A stretch of DNA of 64,000 nucleotides from Chryseobacterium formosum. GTDB taxonomy: Bacteria > Bacteroidota > Bacteroidia > Flavobacteriales > Weeksellaceae. The notes beneath the pieces are model-generated. The model saw nothing but the letters and a program-made list of their open reading frames with translations, had not been told where the DNA came from and made no database searches. Shown piece by piece: positions 9,554-19,250 of the stretch (positions within the stretch are counted from its first letter, which is position 1; each line of letters begins with the position of its first letter). The stretch is taken from contig NZ_JAOVZW010000018.1 in the NCBI RefSeq assembly GCF_026460885.1, positions 1 to 64,000 of the forward strand. The letters run 5' to 3'. Made by a program: the position numbers and the translations under genes.

Positions 9554-9673
9554 TATTTGATTTGAAATTTGAGGTTTGAAATTTAAAATTGATTCACAGA
9601 AAATTATCCACAACAGACAATGGTTGTGATGAAAATCTGGTTTAAAACTTTTTTAAATTTTATCATTTCCTGA

Positions 9674-10091
9674 TTATTTTTTCAATTTAAAATCATTATT
9701 TTTTTGTACTCCGACTCTTGCATTATCAAAAAAGCCATGCCCAAACTTAGCCGTAATGCTATTGTTCATCTTTGTTTGATAGCAAATTTCACTTTCTTCA
9801 AGTTCATTCCGGTCATTAGGCAAGCAAGAAACAGGATATTTTGTTTTAAATATAACTTTAATATTCTTTTGTTTCAAAATATTAACAAAATCAACATTTT
9901 TAGATTTATCATCATTCAAATAGATATTCATAAAAAACGTATTTCTGCTTATCGAAATCTGCTTTTGCAATCTGGCGGGCTTCAATACAAGTAGGTATGC
10001 TGTTCTTTTCTTTTTGGCAAGAAAAAAATATCACGAAAATCAGAACAAATTTTAGATCACTTCGTATAAATAAAGGTGAGAATCTGTTCAT
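9674..10091 (-). pseudogene. Frameshifted small lipoprotein (FEKKY-like) downstream of folE
   Basis: Reading the minus strand from the ATG at 10091 gives a lipoprotein signal (hydrophobic stretch, then VIFFSC with Cys25), followed by CQKEKNSIPTCIEARQIAKAD, and stops with TGA at 9912-9914. A second frame covers the same DNA and continues ISRNTFFMNIYLNDDKSKN to a stop at 9674. Joining the frames around 9950-9960 gives one coherent protein of about 138 residues ending in a KFGHGFFDNARV segment. This resembles small Chryseobacterium lipoproteins that I recall as FEKKY-domain proteins; the name is tentative. The ATG is only 10 bp after the folE stop, so it would be co-transcribed. It is either a true pseudogene or a sequencing indel. 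Confidence 0.65.
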
Positions 10092-10101
10092 TTTTCAAGT
10101 T

Positions 10102-10770
10102 TTAATAATCCAGTTTCGCATGACTTCCTACATAATGCAGAAACTCTTGTCTCGTAATAGGATTGGTTCTGAAAATCCCGCTTAATTCTGCCGTAATTGT
10201 AGAACTTGCGGTGTCTTTTATTCCTCTACAATTCACGCAAAGATGTTTTGCATCGATGATACAGGCTACATTTTGAGTTCCCAACGCATCTTTCAACGCA
10301 TCTACTATCTGCATCGTTAATCTTTCCTGAACCTGTGGTCTTTTTGCGTAATAATCAACAATTCTGTTGATTTTTGAGAGTCCGATCACGTCGCCGTTTG
10401 AAATGTAGGCAACGTGCGCTCTTCCGATGATTGGCAAAAAGTGATGCTCGCAGAATGAGTAAACTGTGATGTCTTTTTCCACCAACATCTGGCGGTATTT
10501 GTATTTGTTTGAAAATGTAGAAATTCCTGGTTTGTTTTCCGGAAGAAGTCCGCCAAAAATTTCATTGACATACATTTTTGCAACTCTTTTGGGAGAATCT
10601 TTTAATGAATCATCGGTCATATCAAGACCTAAGGTTTCCATGATTTCTCCGAAGAGTTGGGTAATTTTTTCTATTTTTTCCTGTGGCGATTTCTCAAAGG
10701 CATCTTCACGAATCGGCGTATGCTCTTTCCCTGTGAAAATATCATCATCGTTATCGGTAAAATCAACCAT
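10102..10770 (-). CDS. folE: GTP cyclohydrolase I (FolE, type IA)
   Basis: Converts GTP to 7,8-dihydroneopterin triphosphate, the entry to tetrahydrofolate and queuosine-type precursors. The 222-residue sequence keeps the zinc ligands Cys107 and His110 (SFCEHHFLP) and Cys178 (LCVNCRG), corresponding to Cys110/His113/Cys181 of E. coli FolE. The pterin-binding region TASSTITAELSG is also present. It is homodecameric in the family. It is transcribed divergently from the gene at 10869, with a -7 box at 10788-10795. A frameshifted lipoprotein gene follows directly. Folate supply links it functionally to metF and metH a few kilobases away. Confidence 0.96.
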   Translation of the reverse strand: MVDFTDNDDDIFTGKEHTPIREDAFEKSPQEKIEKITQLFGEIMETLGLDMTDDSLKDSPKRVAKMYVNEIFGGLLPENKPGISTFSNKYKYRQMLVEKDITVYSFCEHHFLPIIGRAHVAYISNGDVIGLSKINRIVDYYAKRPQVQERLTMQIVDALKDALGTQNVACIIDAKHLCVNCRGIKDTASSTITAELSGIFRTNPITRQEFLHYVGSHAKLDY

Positions 10771-10787
10771 TTTTATTTATTTTGCAA

Positions 10788-10795
10788 CAAAAATA
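10788..10795 (-). promoter_or_regulatory. -7 promoter box for folE
   Basis: TATTTTTG on the minus strand matches TAnnTTTG and lies 17 bp upstream of the folE ATG in the divergent intergenic region. No clear -33 element was seen. Confidence 0.5.
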
Positions 10796-10868
10796 CGGAT
10801 AAAATTAATTCTATATTTTAATTTAAACCTAAATTGAATTACCTTTCCCATCTAAAGTCTATAAAAAT

Positions 10869-12023
10869 ATGGTCACTGCACAAGAAGTACTGAATAACGC
10901 ACAAAAGAAAGAATTTTTGGAGTTTCCTGCGAGACTTTACAGGAATGACGAAGCGTACATTCGACCATTGGATAAAGATATTGAGTTCGTTTTTGATCCT
11001 CAGAAAAACAAGTTTTTTGACAATGGTGTCTGCAAACGTTTTTTATTTTCAAATAAAAATGGCGAAACCGTAGGAAAAGTTGCTGTTTTTAATCATCAGC
11101 TGTATCTGCAGGATCAACCAACAGGTGGAATTGGTTTTTTCGACTGCATTAATGATCAGGAAACAGCTAATTTCATTTTTAATTTCTGTAAAAACTGGCT
11201 TCAGGAAATCGGAATGGAAGCGATGGATGGCCCGATAAATTTTGGAGAACGGGATAAATTCTGGGGCGTTTTAATCGATGGTTTTACGCCGCCTTTGTAC
11301 GGAATGAATTATAATTTCCCGTATTACAAGGATCTTTTTGAGAATTATGGTTTTCAGGTTTATTATGATATGTTGTGTTTCAGCAGAAAAGCACACGCTC
11401 CGACTTCCAGAATTTTCAATCTGATGCACGCGAAGCATTCAAAAAACGAAAATTTTTCTGCAAAACCTGTGACTAAAGCAAACATGGATCAGTTTGCACA
11501 GGATTTTTTTGAACTTTACAACAAAACGTGGGAAAGCCATGGTGGCGGAAAACAGATGAATTTAAAGGAAGTTAAAAAAATGTTTAATCAGATGAAACCA
11601 GTAATGAATGAACACATTGCGTGGTTTGCCTACGAAAATAACAAACCGATTGCGATGTGGATTAATATTCCGGATTTGAACCAATGGTTTAAATATCTAA
11701 ACGGGAAATTCGGATTTTTGGATAAACTGAAATTTTTATACTACAAAGCCACAAAAACCAATACCAAGTTTGTCGGCCTGATCTTCGGAGTGGTTCCTGA
11801 ATGGCAAAATAAAGGTGTGGAAGGCTATCTGATAGTGGAAGCGGCCAATCATTTCAGGGTTGCCACAGAATTTTTAGATTTTGAAATGCAATGGATTGGT
11901 GATTTTAACCCAAAAATGCTGGGACTCGCGAAGCATTTGGAGACTGAGGTGACAAGAAAACTCGCAACTTACAGATATTTATTTGATCCCAGCAAGGAAT
12001 TTGAAAGACATCCAATGATATAA
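10869..12023 (+). CDS. GNAT-fold protein of unknown substrate
   Basis: 384 residues without signal peptide or membrane span. Conserved-looking segments include GDPI-like MDGPINFGERDKFWG (about 118-132), TPPLYGMNYNFPYY and, near the C-terminus, GVVPEWQNKGVEGYLIVEAA, which resembles the acetyl-CoA binding motif A region of GNAT acyltransferases. Bacteroidota members are usually named GNAT or hypothetical; some databases mislabel them as GTP cyclohydrolase, perhaps because of adjacency to folE. Substrate unknown. The gene at 12044 follows after 20 bp on the same strand and probably shares its transcript. Confidence 0.7.
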   Translation: MVTAQEVLNNAQKKEFLEFPARLYRNDEAYIRPLDKDIEFVFDPQKNKFFDNGVCKRFLFSNKNGETVGKVAVFNHQLYLQDQPTGGIGFFDCINDQETANFIFNFCKNWLQEIGMEAMDGPINFGERDKFWGVLIDGFTPPLYGMNYNFPYYKDLFENYGFQVYYDMLCFSRKAHAPTSRIFNLMHAKHSKNENFSAKPVTKANMDQFAQDFFELYNKTWESHGGGKQMNLKEVKKMFNQMKPVMNEHIAWFAYENNKPIAMWINIPDLNQWFKYLNGKFGFLDKLKFLYYKATKTNTKFVGLIFGVVPEWQNKGVEGYLIVEAANHFRVATEFLDFEMQWIGDFNPKMLGLAKHLETEVTRKLATYRYLFDPSKEFERHPMI

Positions 12024-12043
12024 GTTTAAACCAAAATAAAATT

Positions 12044-12535
12044 ATGGATTCTTTAATTTTTTTCTTTATCGCAATTGTATTTTTCATCCTGTTAATTCCG
12101 GTAATTATTCTTTTGATAGCCTATTTTGCGGCGCAAAGCAGAAAAAAGAAACAAAAAATTCTTCTTGACGAGGTTGGAACAACTGAATTTCATGCTTTTG
12201 TAAGGTATAATCTTGGGAACGCACAAAACGAGTTTTTTAAACTGAAAGCATTCCAGGGAAGTGGGATTATTTATATTGAAGACCGAAATATAGTTTTCAG
12301 GGATACATTAAATCAACATCCGTACACGTTCAATTTAGATGAAGCTTCAATAAAATGGGAAGACATCAATCTTGTAAATGGTCTGTTGAAATGGTTTTCA
12401 GTAAGCGATGAAACGAAGAAGTATTACTTTAATATCGACAGTGGAATGTTTATTTTTAATACCAATTCTTCCAAACCCACGACGAAAAGTGTTTTTGACA
12501 AACTGATTCAATACCAAACAGAATACAAACAATAA
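12044..12535 (+). CDS. Single-span membrane protein, function unknown
   Basis: 163 residues. One strongly hydrophobic N-terminal segment (about 4-30) is followed by a Lys/Arg stretch (SRKKKQK), which predicts an N-terminal anchor with a cytoplasmic soluble domain. The soluble part is predicted beta-rich and contains no motif I recognise. It lies 20 bp after the GNAT-fold gene and ends immediately before a strong bidirectional terminator. The nature of the pair is unknown. Confidence 0.7.
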   Translation: MDSLIFFFIAIVFFILLIPVIILLIAYFAAQSRKKKQKILLDEVGTTEFHAFVRYNLGNAQNEFFKLKAFQGSGIIYIEDRNIVFRDTLNQHPYTFNLDEASIKWEDINLVNGLLKWFSVSDETKKYYFNIDSGMFIFNTNSSKPTTKSVFDKLIQYQTEYKQ

Positions 12536-12567
12536 GGCTTCGGAAAATTCCCGAAGCCTTGTCTTTT
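12536..12567. terminator. Bidirectional terminator between convergent genes
   Basis: A perfect 8-bp stem (GGCTTCGG 12536-12543 / CCGAAGCC 12551-12558) is followed on the plus strand by TTGTCTTTT. It starts at the base after the stop codon at 12535 and also lies 26 bp beyond the metF stop on the other strand. Confidence 0.85.
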
Positions 12568-12583
12568 CACTTTTACTGACTAT

Positions 12584-13540
12584 TTAAAACAGCTCTCCGG
12601 CTACTTTTTTAATATTATCACTTTTACCCATCGAGTAAAAATGCAGTACGGGAACGCCAAAATCAAGCAATTCCCTGCATTGGCTGATGGCCCATTCCAC
12701 GCCGATCTGTTTTACGGCTTCATTGTTTTTTGCACTTTCTACAGCGTTGATTAAGTCTTCAGGCAGATCAATTTTGAAAACCTGAGGCAGTAATTTTAAA
12801 TGTTTCTTCGTCGCAATCGGTTTAATTCCCGGAATAATTGGAACCGTGATTCCCATTTCACGGGCTTTTGTGACAAATTCGATGTATTTTTTATTGTCAA
12901 AAAACATTTGGGTTACAATATAATCTGCTCCTGCATCTACTTTCTGTTTGAGCCATTTCAGATCGTAATTCATTGACGGAGCTTCCATGTGTTTTTCGGG
13001 ATAACCGGCAACTCCGATGCAGAATTTGTTGTTATCATCGCAAGCCTGATCGTCGTGAAGATATTTTCCTCTTCCTAAATTATTGATTTGATTCACCAAA
13101 TCCATTGCACTGGCGTGCCCGCCTGGGGTTGCTTCGAAATACTGATGACCTTTCATCGCGTCGCCACGGAGTGCCATGATGTTGTCGATTCCCAAATACA
13201 TACAGTCAACCAAAAGATATTCTGTTTCTTCTTTGGTAAAACCTCCGCAAAGCAAGTGAGGAACGGTATCTACGCCATATTTGTGTTGAATTGCCGCACA
13301 AATCCCCAAAGTTCCGGGACGCATTCTAGTGATTCGGCGTTCCATTAAACCGTTTCCTTTGTCGATATAGATGTATTCTTCTCTGGAAGTGGTGACATCG
13401 ATGAATGGAGGTTTAAACTCCATCAAAGGATCGATGTTGGTATATAAATCTTCAATTCCAATTCCTTTTTGAGGCGGAACAACCTCCAAAGAAAATAAGG
13501 TTTTGCCGTTGGCGTTTTTTATATGGTCTGTGATTTTCAT
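12584..13540 (-). CDS. metF: 5,10-methylenetetrahydrofolate reductase
   Basis: Flavoenzyme that reduces methylene-THF to 5-methyl-THF, the methyl donor for methionine synthase. The 318-residue length and conserved blocks FSLEVVPPQKG near the N-terminus, VDVTTS-like FIDVTTS, PHLLCGGFTKEET, IMALRGD, FCIGVAGYPEKH and YIVTQMFFDN all fit MetF. It lies 31 bp after the stop of the small secreted protein downstream of metH, on the same strand, so it is likely the last gene of the methionine transcript. A strong terminator follows at 12536-12558. Confidence 0.96.
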   Translation of the reverse strand: MKITDHIKNANGKTLFSLEVVPPQKGIGIEDLYTNIDPLMEFKPPFIDVTTSREEYIYIDKGNGLMERRITRMRPGTLGICAAIQHKYGVDTVPHLLCGGFTKEETEYLLVDCMYLGIDNIMALRGDAMKGHQYFEATPGGHASAMDLVNQINNLGRGKYLHDDQACDDNNKFCIGVAGYPEKHMEAPSMNYDLKWLKQKVDAGADYIVTQMFFDNKKYIEFVTKAREMGITVPIIPGIKPIATKKHLKLLPQVFKIDLPEDLINAVESAKNNEAVKQIGVEWAISQCRELLDFGVPVLHFYSMGKSDNIKKVAGELF

Positions 13541-13571
13541 TTATTATAATAGTCGTTTAATTTTTGTATAT

Positions 13572-14036
13572 CTAGTCAGTAATTAATTTGTTTGATTCTC
13601 CACAGCGAGCGTAAGAATCGAGAGGAAAAGAAATTTTAAATCTGTATTTTCGGTCATTAAAGGTTTCGAAAAAATCAGTCGATTGCAATACAGCAAGATC
13701 AGATTTGATATCAACTGTGTAAATATTGGTTTTAGCAGGTTTAAGCTTTATTGATTTATCTTTAAAATCAAAACAATCAATATCTTTTTTGGCTAAATTT
13801 ATTTTTTCAAAAGATTTTTTACTTTCATCATACATTTCCAGATCGATCAATCTCAAATTGCACAAATTAATTTTTTTCGGAATTTTGAAAGATTGAGAGT
13901 CTGTGCTTACAATAGTTAATTTAAATTTCCCTGTTGCTTTTAAATTTTCTGAATTGATGGCTACCTGATATCTACAGTTCTGCGCAAACGAAAAACTGTA
14001 GATCATAAAAATTATAAAAGAAAAAAGTTTTTTCAT
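13572..14036 (-). CDS. Small secreted protein, function unknown
   Basis: 154 residues with a signal peptide (MKKLFSFIIFMIYSFSFAQ). The mature domain has three Cys residues placed for possible disulfides (NCRYQ, NLCNLR, DIDCFDF) and a fourth near the C-terminus (ARCGES). No family recognised. The start at 14036 lies one base after the metH stop codon (14038-14040), which indicates translational coupling; a four-codon-longer start at 14048 would overlap metH. Its position between metH and metF is unusual for a periplasmic or surface protein. Confidence 0.7.
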   Translation of the reverse strand: MKKLFSFIIFMIYSFSFAQNCRYQVAINSENLKATGKFKLTIVSTDSQSFKIPKKINLCNLRLIDLEMYDESKKSFEKINLAKKDIDCFDFKDKSIKLKPAKTNIYTVDIKSDLAVLQSTDFFETFNDRKYRFKISFPLDSYARCGESNKLITD

Positions 14037-14037
14037 T

Positions 14038-16704
14038 TTAAATTCCATCTGCCAAATTAGGGTTCAGCCATTTTCTGGCTTCCTGTAAAGAAATTCCCTT
14101 TCTTACAGCATATTCTTTCAACTGGTCTTCTGAAATTTTTCCTAAACCAAAATATTTGGCGTGCGGACTTCCAAAATAATATCCGGAAACGGCTGCTGTC
14201 GGGAACATTGCTAAACTTTCAGTCAGATAAACCCCAATTTCTTCTTCCACATTCAAAAGATCCCAAATAGCATGCTTTTCCAAATGGTCAGGACACGCGG
14301 GATAGCCCGGAGCAGGACGAATTCCTTTGTATTTTTCGGCAATTAATTCTTCGTTGCTTAAGTTTTCCTGATTGGCGTAACCCCAGTATTCTGTACGCAC
14401 TTTTTTATGTAAAAATTCGGCGTAAGCTTCTGCAAAACGGTCGGCAATAGCTTTTACCATGATCGCGTTGTAATCGTCGTTGTCTTTTTCATACTGATCA
14501 GACAGTTCATCTGTTCCGAAACCTGTGCAAACACAGAAAGCGCCCATGTAATCGGTCTTTCCTGAACTTTTTGGTGCAATAAAGTCGCTTAATGCGATAT
14601 AATCTTTCCCTTTCGATTTCTGAACCTGCTGTCTTAAAGTCAAAAACTTAACTTTTTCCTGATCATTTTCATCATAAATTAAAATGTCATCGGTTTCGTT
14701 TGAATTGGCTTTAAAAATTCCGAAGACCGCTTTGGCAACCAAGAGTTTTTCGTCAACAATTTTCTTTAAAATTTTCTGTCCGTCTGCAAACAATTCTTTT
14801 GCCTGCTCGCCAACAACCTCATCATCAAAAATATTCGGATATTTCCCATGGAGATCCCAGCTTCTGAAAAACGGCGACCAGTCGATAAACGGAATCAGTT
14901 CTTCCAAATCCTGATTTTCAAAAACCTGAATTCCCAAATTGTTAGGCGTGAAAATTTCTTCGTTTTCCCAATCGATTTTAAATTTATCTTTTCGGGCATC
15001 TTCGATGGTAACGTAATTTTTATCAACTTGTCTGTTTAGGAACTTTTCTCTAAAATCTGAATAGTCATTTTTCAGATCGTCAACATATTCTTTATTTCTG
15101 TCCCCAAGCAATGAACTTACCACGTTAACCGCTCTGGATGCATCATTCACGTGAACGACTGCATTTTTATATTTTAAATCAATCTTTACAGCTGTGTGAG
15201 CTTTAGAAGTTGTCGCACCACCGATCAGCAAAGGGAAATTTAAATTCTGTCTTTCCAGTTCTGATGCGATGTACACCATTTCATCCAAACTTGGCGTGAT
15301 CAGTCCGCTCAGACCAATAACATCGACGTTGTGATCAATCGCTGCCTGAATAATTTTCTCGGCAGGAACCATCACGCCCAAATCAACAATATCGTAATTG
15401 TTACAACCCAAAACGACACTCACAATATTTTTTCCGATATCGTGAACATCGCCTTTTACGGTTGCCATCAAAATTTTTCCGTTAGGTTTCTGAGCGACGT
15501 CTTTTTCAGCTTCAATAAATGGCTGCAGATAAGCAACCGCTTTTTTCATCACACGGGCAGATTTCACGACCTGCGGAAGGAACATTTTTCCTGCACCGAA
15601 AAGATCACCGACAACACCCATTCCGGTCATCAGATTGACTTCGATCACGTGAAGAGGGCGGTCAGCAAGCAATCTGGCTTCTTCCACATCTTCTTCTATG
15701 AATCGGTCAATTCCTTTCACCAGAGAATGTGTAATTCTTTCCTGCAAAGAATGTGTACGCCATTCGAGCTCCTCAACTTTCTCTTTTTTAACAGATTTAT
15801 TCCGTTCAGAATAATCCAAAAGCCTTTCAGTCGCATCTTCTCTTTTGTCGAGAATAACATCTTCAACGAGCTCGAGAAGTTCTTTATTAATTTCATCATA
15901 AACTTCAAGCAATGCAGGATTTACAATTCCCATGTTCATCCCCGCCTGAATCGCGTGGTACAGAAAAACCGAGTGCATCGCTTCACGTACCGTATCATTT
16001 CCACGAAACGAGAACGAAACATTGGAAACTCCTCCACTGACTGAAGCATAAGGAAGATTTTGTCTCACCCATCTCGTAGCTTCGATGAAATCGATTGCGT
16101 TTCGACGGTGCTCATCCATCCCAGTGGCTACTGGGAAAATATTTAAATCGAAAATAATGTCTTCAGCAGGAAAACGAACAATTTCAGTTAAAATTTTATA
16201 ACTTCTTTCGCAGATTTCGAGCCTTCTGTCATACGTATCGGCCTGCCCTACTTCATCAAAGGCCATTACAATCACGGCGGCTCCGTATCTTTTAATGGTT
16301 TTTGCCTGTTTTATGAATTCTTCTTCACCACCTTTCAAACTGATGGAATTCACCACGCATTTTCCCTGAACAACCTGCAAACCGGCTTCCAGAATTTCCC
16401 ATTTGGAAGAATCAACCATAATTGGGATTTTGGAAATATCCGGTTCGGAGCCAATCAAATTCAGGAATTTAATCATGGAAGCTTTTCCGTCGATCAAACC
16501 GTCGTCAAAATTCACATCAAGAATCTGAGCACCGCCATCCACCTGATCTCTTGCGATCTCTAAGGCTTCAGAAAATTTCTCTTCTTTTATTAATCTTAAA
16601 AACTTTTTAGATCCGGCAACGTTGGTTCTTTCGCCCACGTTGATAAAATTTGATTCCGGAGTAATAATCAGAGGTTCCAGCCCTGATAATTTTAAATATT
16701 TCAT
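14038..16704 (-). CDS. metH: Methionine synthase, pterin/B12/activation half
   Basis: 888 residues covering three of the four modules of cobalamin-dependent methionine synthase. First is the pterin-binding methyltransferase domain (about 1-270, [26 protein letters not shown]). The B12-binding domain follows (about 310-530) with the cobalamin-ligand motif [10 protein letters not shown], His421. The AdoMet-dependent activation domain (about 560-880) contains [12 protein letters not shown]. The homocysteine-binding N-terminal module is missing here and is encoded at 18085-19095. The two proteins must work together to methylate homocysteine. A copy of a dispersed 38-bp repeat lies just upstream (16713-16750). 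The protein needs vitamin B12; no cobalamin riboswitch was seen. Confidence 0.95.
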   Translation of the reverse strand: MKYLKLSGLEPLIITPESNFINVGERTNVAGSKKFLRLIKEEKFSEALEIARDQVDGGAQILDVNFDDGLIDGKASMIKFLNLIGSEPDISKIPIMVDSSKWEILEAGLQVVQGKCVVNSISLKGGEEEFIKQAKTIKRYGAAVIVMAFDEVGQADTYDRRLEICERSYKILTEIVRFPAEDIIFDLNIFPVATGMDEHRRNAIDFIEATRWVRQNLPYASVSGGVSNVSFSFRGNDTVREAMHSVFLYHAIQAGMNMGIVNPALLEVYDEINKELLELVEDVILDKREDATERLLDYSERNKSVKKEKVEELEWRTHSLQERITHSLVKGIDRFIEEDVEEARLLADRPLHVIEVNLMTGMGVVGDLFGAGKMFLPQVVKSARVMKKAVAYLQPFIEAEKDVAQKPNGKILMATVKGDVHDIGKNIVSVVLGCNNYDIVDLGVMVPAEKIIQAAIDHNVDVIGLSGLITPSLDEMVYIASELERQNLNFPLLIGGATTSKAHTAVKIDLKYKNAVVHVNDASRAVNVVSSLLGDRNKEYVDDLKNDYSDFREKFLNRQVDKNYVTIEDARKDKFKIDWENEEIFTPNNLGIQVFENQDLEELIPFIDWSPFFRSWDLHGKYPNIFDDEVVGEQAKELFADGQKILKKIVDEKLLVAKAVFGIFKANSNETDDILIYDENDQEKVKFLTLRQQVQKSKGKDYIALSDFIAPKSSGKTDYMGAFCVCTGFGTDELSDQYEKDNDDYNAIMVKAIADRFAEAYAEFLHKKVRTEYWGYANQENLSNEELIAEKYKGIRPAPGYPACPDHLEKHAIWDLLNVEEEIGVYLTESLAMFPTAAVSGYYFGSPHAKYFGLGKISEDQLKEYAVRKGISLQEARKWLNPNLADGI

Positions 16705-16712
16705 TTTTATTT

Positions 16713-16750
16713 ATGTAACAATTGATCAATTTAACAGTATACCACTGTTT
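16713..16750. repeat. Dispersed 38-bp intergenic repeat, copy A
   Basis: Begins ATGTAACAAT and ends CTGTTT. It aligns without gaps to 21124-21161 with roughly 31 of 38 bases identical. It sits 8 bp upstream of the metH (C-terminal half) start codon. Confidence 0.6.
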
Positions 16751-16929
16751 GGAATCGCTAAACTGATTTGTTTTTAATTTAAATTTTTAATCATCATTTT
16801 GAATACTAAATACACTAAGTTTTTTAATGCTTATTGTTTTAAGTTTTACGAACCGTTAAACCTGTAAAAGCAAGCTAAGTTCTTTATCTTAAACAGTACT
16901 CAATATTCATTTTTTTTATTTTAAACCAT

Positions 16930-18021
16930 TTATTCTTCTAAAATAAAATAAGCGTTATTCGCATTTTGCTTCAGCAAATCGACGTGTTTGCCCAAAGCAG
17001 TAAACATTGGAAAGCGTTTGTAACCCAGATTGTTTTCTTTGGCAAACTGTTCAATTTCCTCTGTAATTTCGTTGTAATACATATAGCTGTAGTTTGGGAA
17101 AAGATGGTGGGCAACGTGAAAGTTGAAATTTCCCAACACATTTCGCACAAACCAGTTGTTTTCTTTTAAATCATTCGTTACTTCTAGCTGATGACGGATC
17201 CAGCTGAACGGGAGTCCGTTTTTTTCATCCAATTTCGGAAAGGCATTGTCTGGCAGCGGATGTAGTGGCAACAGTACAAAAAGCGCAAAAATGCTCGCTG
17301 CAATCACCTGTAAAAACCATGCGCCCAAAGCCAACCCCAAAGAAACCTTTAAAAATAAAACCGGTACGGCGATCTGGTAGAAAAAGTAAAATAATTTAAA
17401 GCAAATCATCTTAATTTTCTCTGAAACCGGAATCTTGCCCTGCGTTTTTAAAATCACTCTGTCGTTATCAAAAAAATCTCTGAAATCCCTGATAAACATC
17501 CAGTTGAACAGATATAAAGGATACACCAGAAAGAAAAAGAAGTGTTGATATTTCTGAACTCCTTTAGCCTTGATCCATGGCACGATGAGTAAAAGACCGC
17601 TCTGCTCGATGTCGGTATCCCAGCCGTCAACATTCGGATAGGCGTGGTGCGCTGTGATATGTCTTTTTTTCCAGATGTAGGAATTGGCTCCCACAAAATC
17701 GAAAATCTGCAGTACAAAACTGTTGAGTTTTTTACTCTTAAAAATATTGTTGTGAGCAGCCTCGTGAATCAGATTTAAATAAATTAAAACCAGAGAAATT
17801 CCCATCAGAACAAAACTGGAAATGTAAACCCAAGGTCTGTCTGCATTGAAAAGTGCAAACACATACAAACCAAAATAGACCAAAGGCAAAATAATGGCTT
17901 TGATCCGGATGTAAACATCTCTGTTTTTGGGAAGTGTTTCTACGCGCTCGTTCACTCTTTTTCTCAGTTCATTAAACAATTTTGTATCGTCGGAATTTTT
18001 AAGGTAAAGTGGCTTGTCCAT
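16930..18021 (-). CDS. Membrane fatty acid desaturase / acyl-CoA desaturase-like
   Basis: 363 residues with four or more hydrophobic segments (about 45-60, 70-88, 185-205, 215-260). The three histidine boxes that bind the di-iron centre are present: HEAAHN (86-91), HITAHH (121-126) and HVAHH near residue 305 (in NFNFHVAHHLFPN). It therefore belongs to the membrane desaturase superfamily, closest in pattern to the linoleoyl-CoA/front-end desaturase-like proteins of Bacteroidota. There is no fused cytochrome b5 domain. It probably introduces double bonds into phospholipid acyl chains. It lies between the two halves of methionine synthase on the same strand, with 63 bp to the upstream gene, so it may be co-transcribed with methionine genes. 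Confidence 0.88.
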   Translation of the reverse strand: MDKPLYLKNSDDTKLFNELRKRVNERVETLPKNRDVYIRIKAIILPLVYFGLYVFALFNADRPWVYISSFVLMGISLVLIYLNLIHEAAHNNIFKSKKLNSFVLQIFDFVGANSYIWKKRHITAHHAYPNVDGWDTDIEQSGLLLIVPWIKAKGVQKYQHFFFFLVYPLYLFNWMFIRDFRDFFDNDRVILKTQGKIPVSEKIKMICFKLFYFFYQIAVPVLFLKVSLGLALGAWFLQVIAASIFALFVLLPLHPLPDNAFPKLDEKNGLPFSWIRHQLEVTNDLKENNWFVRNVLGNFNFHVAHHLFPNYSYMYYNEITEEIEQFAKENNLGYKRFPMFTALGKHVDLLKQNANNAYFILEE

Positions 18022-18084
18022 AAGATTGTTGATTTGATTTAAAAAAAGTTTTCACACTCGTTCTAAATTTTCAACAATCAAAAA

Positions 18085-19095
18085 TCATACAAAATCCTTT
18101 ACTTTTCTCGGTTCGTATTTATCTACAAGTTCGGCAATAGCTTTGATGTGTTCAGGCGTTGTACCACAGCATCCGCCGATGATATTGATCAATCCTTTTT
18201 CCACATATTCTCTGATCTGAGCAGCCATCTGATCCGGCGATTCATCGTACTGACCGAACGCATTCGGAAGACCCGCATTGGGATAAGCCGAAACGTGGAA
18301 TTCTGAATTGTGCGCCAGTGTTTCCAGATAAGGCGTCAGCTGATTGGCTCCCAAGGCACAGTTGAACCCGACACTCAGTAAATTTAAATGCGAAACTGAA
18401 ATTAAAAATGCTTCAGCTGTCTGTCCGCTCAATGTTCTTCCTGATGCATCGGTAATCGTTCCTGAAACCATAATTGGAATTTCAATTCCTCTTTCTTCCT
18501 GAATTTCGTCAATGGCGAACAACGCCGCTTTTGCATTCAGTGTATCGAAAATAGTTTCTACCAGAAGAATGTCTGAACCGCCGTCCAGCAAAGCCTCCGA
18601 CTGTTGCTTGTAAGCCAGTCTCAAGTCTTCAAAAGTAATTGCGCGGTAGCCCGGATCATTCACATCCGGACTTAAACTTGCCGTTCTGTTGGTCGGTCCG
18701 ATGGAGCCTGCAACAAATCTTGGTTTATCAGGATTTTGAGCAGTAAACTCATCACAAACTTTTCTTGCTATTTTAGCTGACTCATAGTTAAGTTCGTACA
18801 CCAAATCTTCCATGTGGTAATCTGCCATTGCGATGGTCGTTCCGGAAAAGGTATTGGTTTCCAGAATGTCCGCACCGGCTTCCAGATACTTTCTGTGAAC
18901 TTCCTCAATCGCGTGAGGTTGAGTTAAAGAAAGCAGGTCGTTATTTCCTTTTACAGGATGTTCCCAGTCTTTGAAACGCTCACCACGGTAGTCTTCTTCT
19001 TCAAATTTATACCGCTGAAGCATGGTTCCCATCGCTCCGTCGAGAATAAGGATTCTCTCGGAAAGGGCTTTGTATAGTTGTTCTGAATTTTTCAT
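18085..19095 (-). CDS. metH: Methionine synthase, homocysteine-binding half
   Basis: 336 residues corresponding to the N-terminal homocysteine S-methyltransferase module of MetH. The zinc ligands are visible as one Cys in [10 protein letters not shown] (about 246) and a Cys pair in [10 protein letters not shown] (about 307-308). The opening [11 protein letters not shown] is the standard start of the domain. It lacks pterin, B12 and activation domains, which are in the protein at 14038-16704. It could in principle act with another methyl donor, but its partner gene nearby makes a split MetH the simplest reading. Confidence 0.93.
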   Translation of the reverse strand: MKNSEQLYKALSERILILDGAMGTMLQRYKFEEEDYRGERFKDWEHPVKGNNDLLSLTQPHAIEEVHRKYLEAGADILETNTFSGTTIAMADYHMEDLVYELNYESAKIARKVCDEFTAQNPDKPRFVAGSIGPTNRTASLSPDVNDPGYRAITFEDLRLAYKQQSEALLDGGSDILLVETIFDTLNAKAALFAIDEIQEERGIEIPIMVSGTITDASGRTLSGQTAEAFLISVSHLNLLSVGFNCALGANQLTPYLETLAHNSEFHVSAYPNAGLPNAFGQYDESPDQMAAQIREYVEKGLINIIGGCCGTTPEHIKAIAELVDKYEPRKVKDFV

Positions 19096-19167
19096 TTTTA
19101 TTTATTTTTTAGCTCCGGTGGCTTTTCATTAGTAGTAAAATTAATTAGTATTTTTTGATACCGTTTA

Positions 19168-19246
19168 GCCCTGAAAGGGCTCTGTCATTAGCATTGGGTG
19201 AAGCCCAATGATTTACATCTGCGGGTTCATTAAGCCCTGAAAGGGC
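19168..19246. repeat. REP repeats, left flank of the RAYT gene
   Basis: Two copies of the palindrome GCCCTGAAAGGGC (19168-19180 and 19234-19246) frame a second inverted repeat, CATTGGG/CCCAATG (19192-19198 and 19204-19210). The second copy is followed by GACATCAAT. Palindromes with a conserved tail around a small HUH transposase gene are typical of REP/RAYT modules. Confidence 0.85.
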
Positions 19247-19250
19247 GACA

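Noticed and set aside
9553..9613. N-terminal extension of cysS
   Set aside because: The first 20 residues are not typical of the family and are encoded in AT-rich intergenic DNA with repeated TTTGAAATTT words.
9704..9994. 96-residue plus-strand frame opposite the broken lipoprotein
   Set aside because: The minus-strand reading gives a lipobox and a coherent hydrophilic protein; the plus-strand frame is hydrophobic/basic noise.
10466..10837. 123-residue plus-strand frame opposite folE
   Set aside because: Antisense to a conserved enzyme and crosses the folE promoter.
15331..16044. 237-residue plus-strand open frame
   Set aside because: Lies wholly antisense to metH, which has clear domain motifs; the translation is Phe/His/Asn-rich without domain pattern.
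16751..16929. Possible small gene or RNA between desaturase and metH
   Set aside because: AT-rich, no open frame of useful length and no convincing structure beyond the dispersed repeat.
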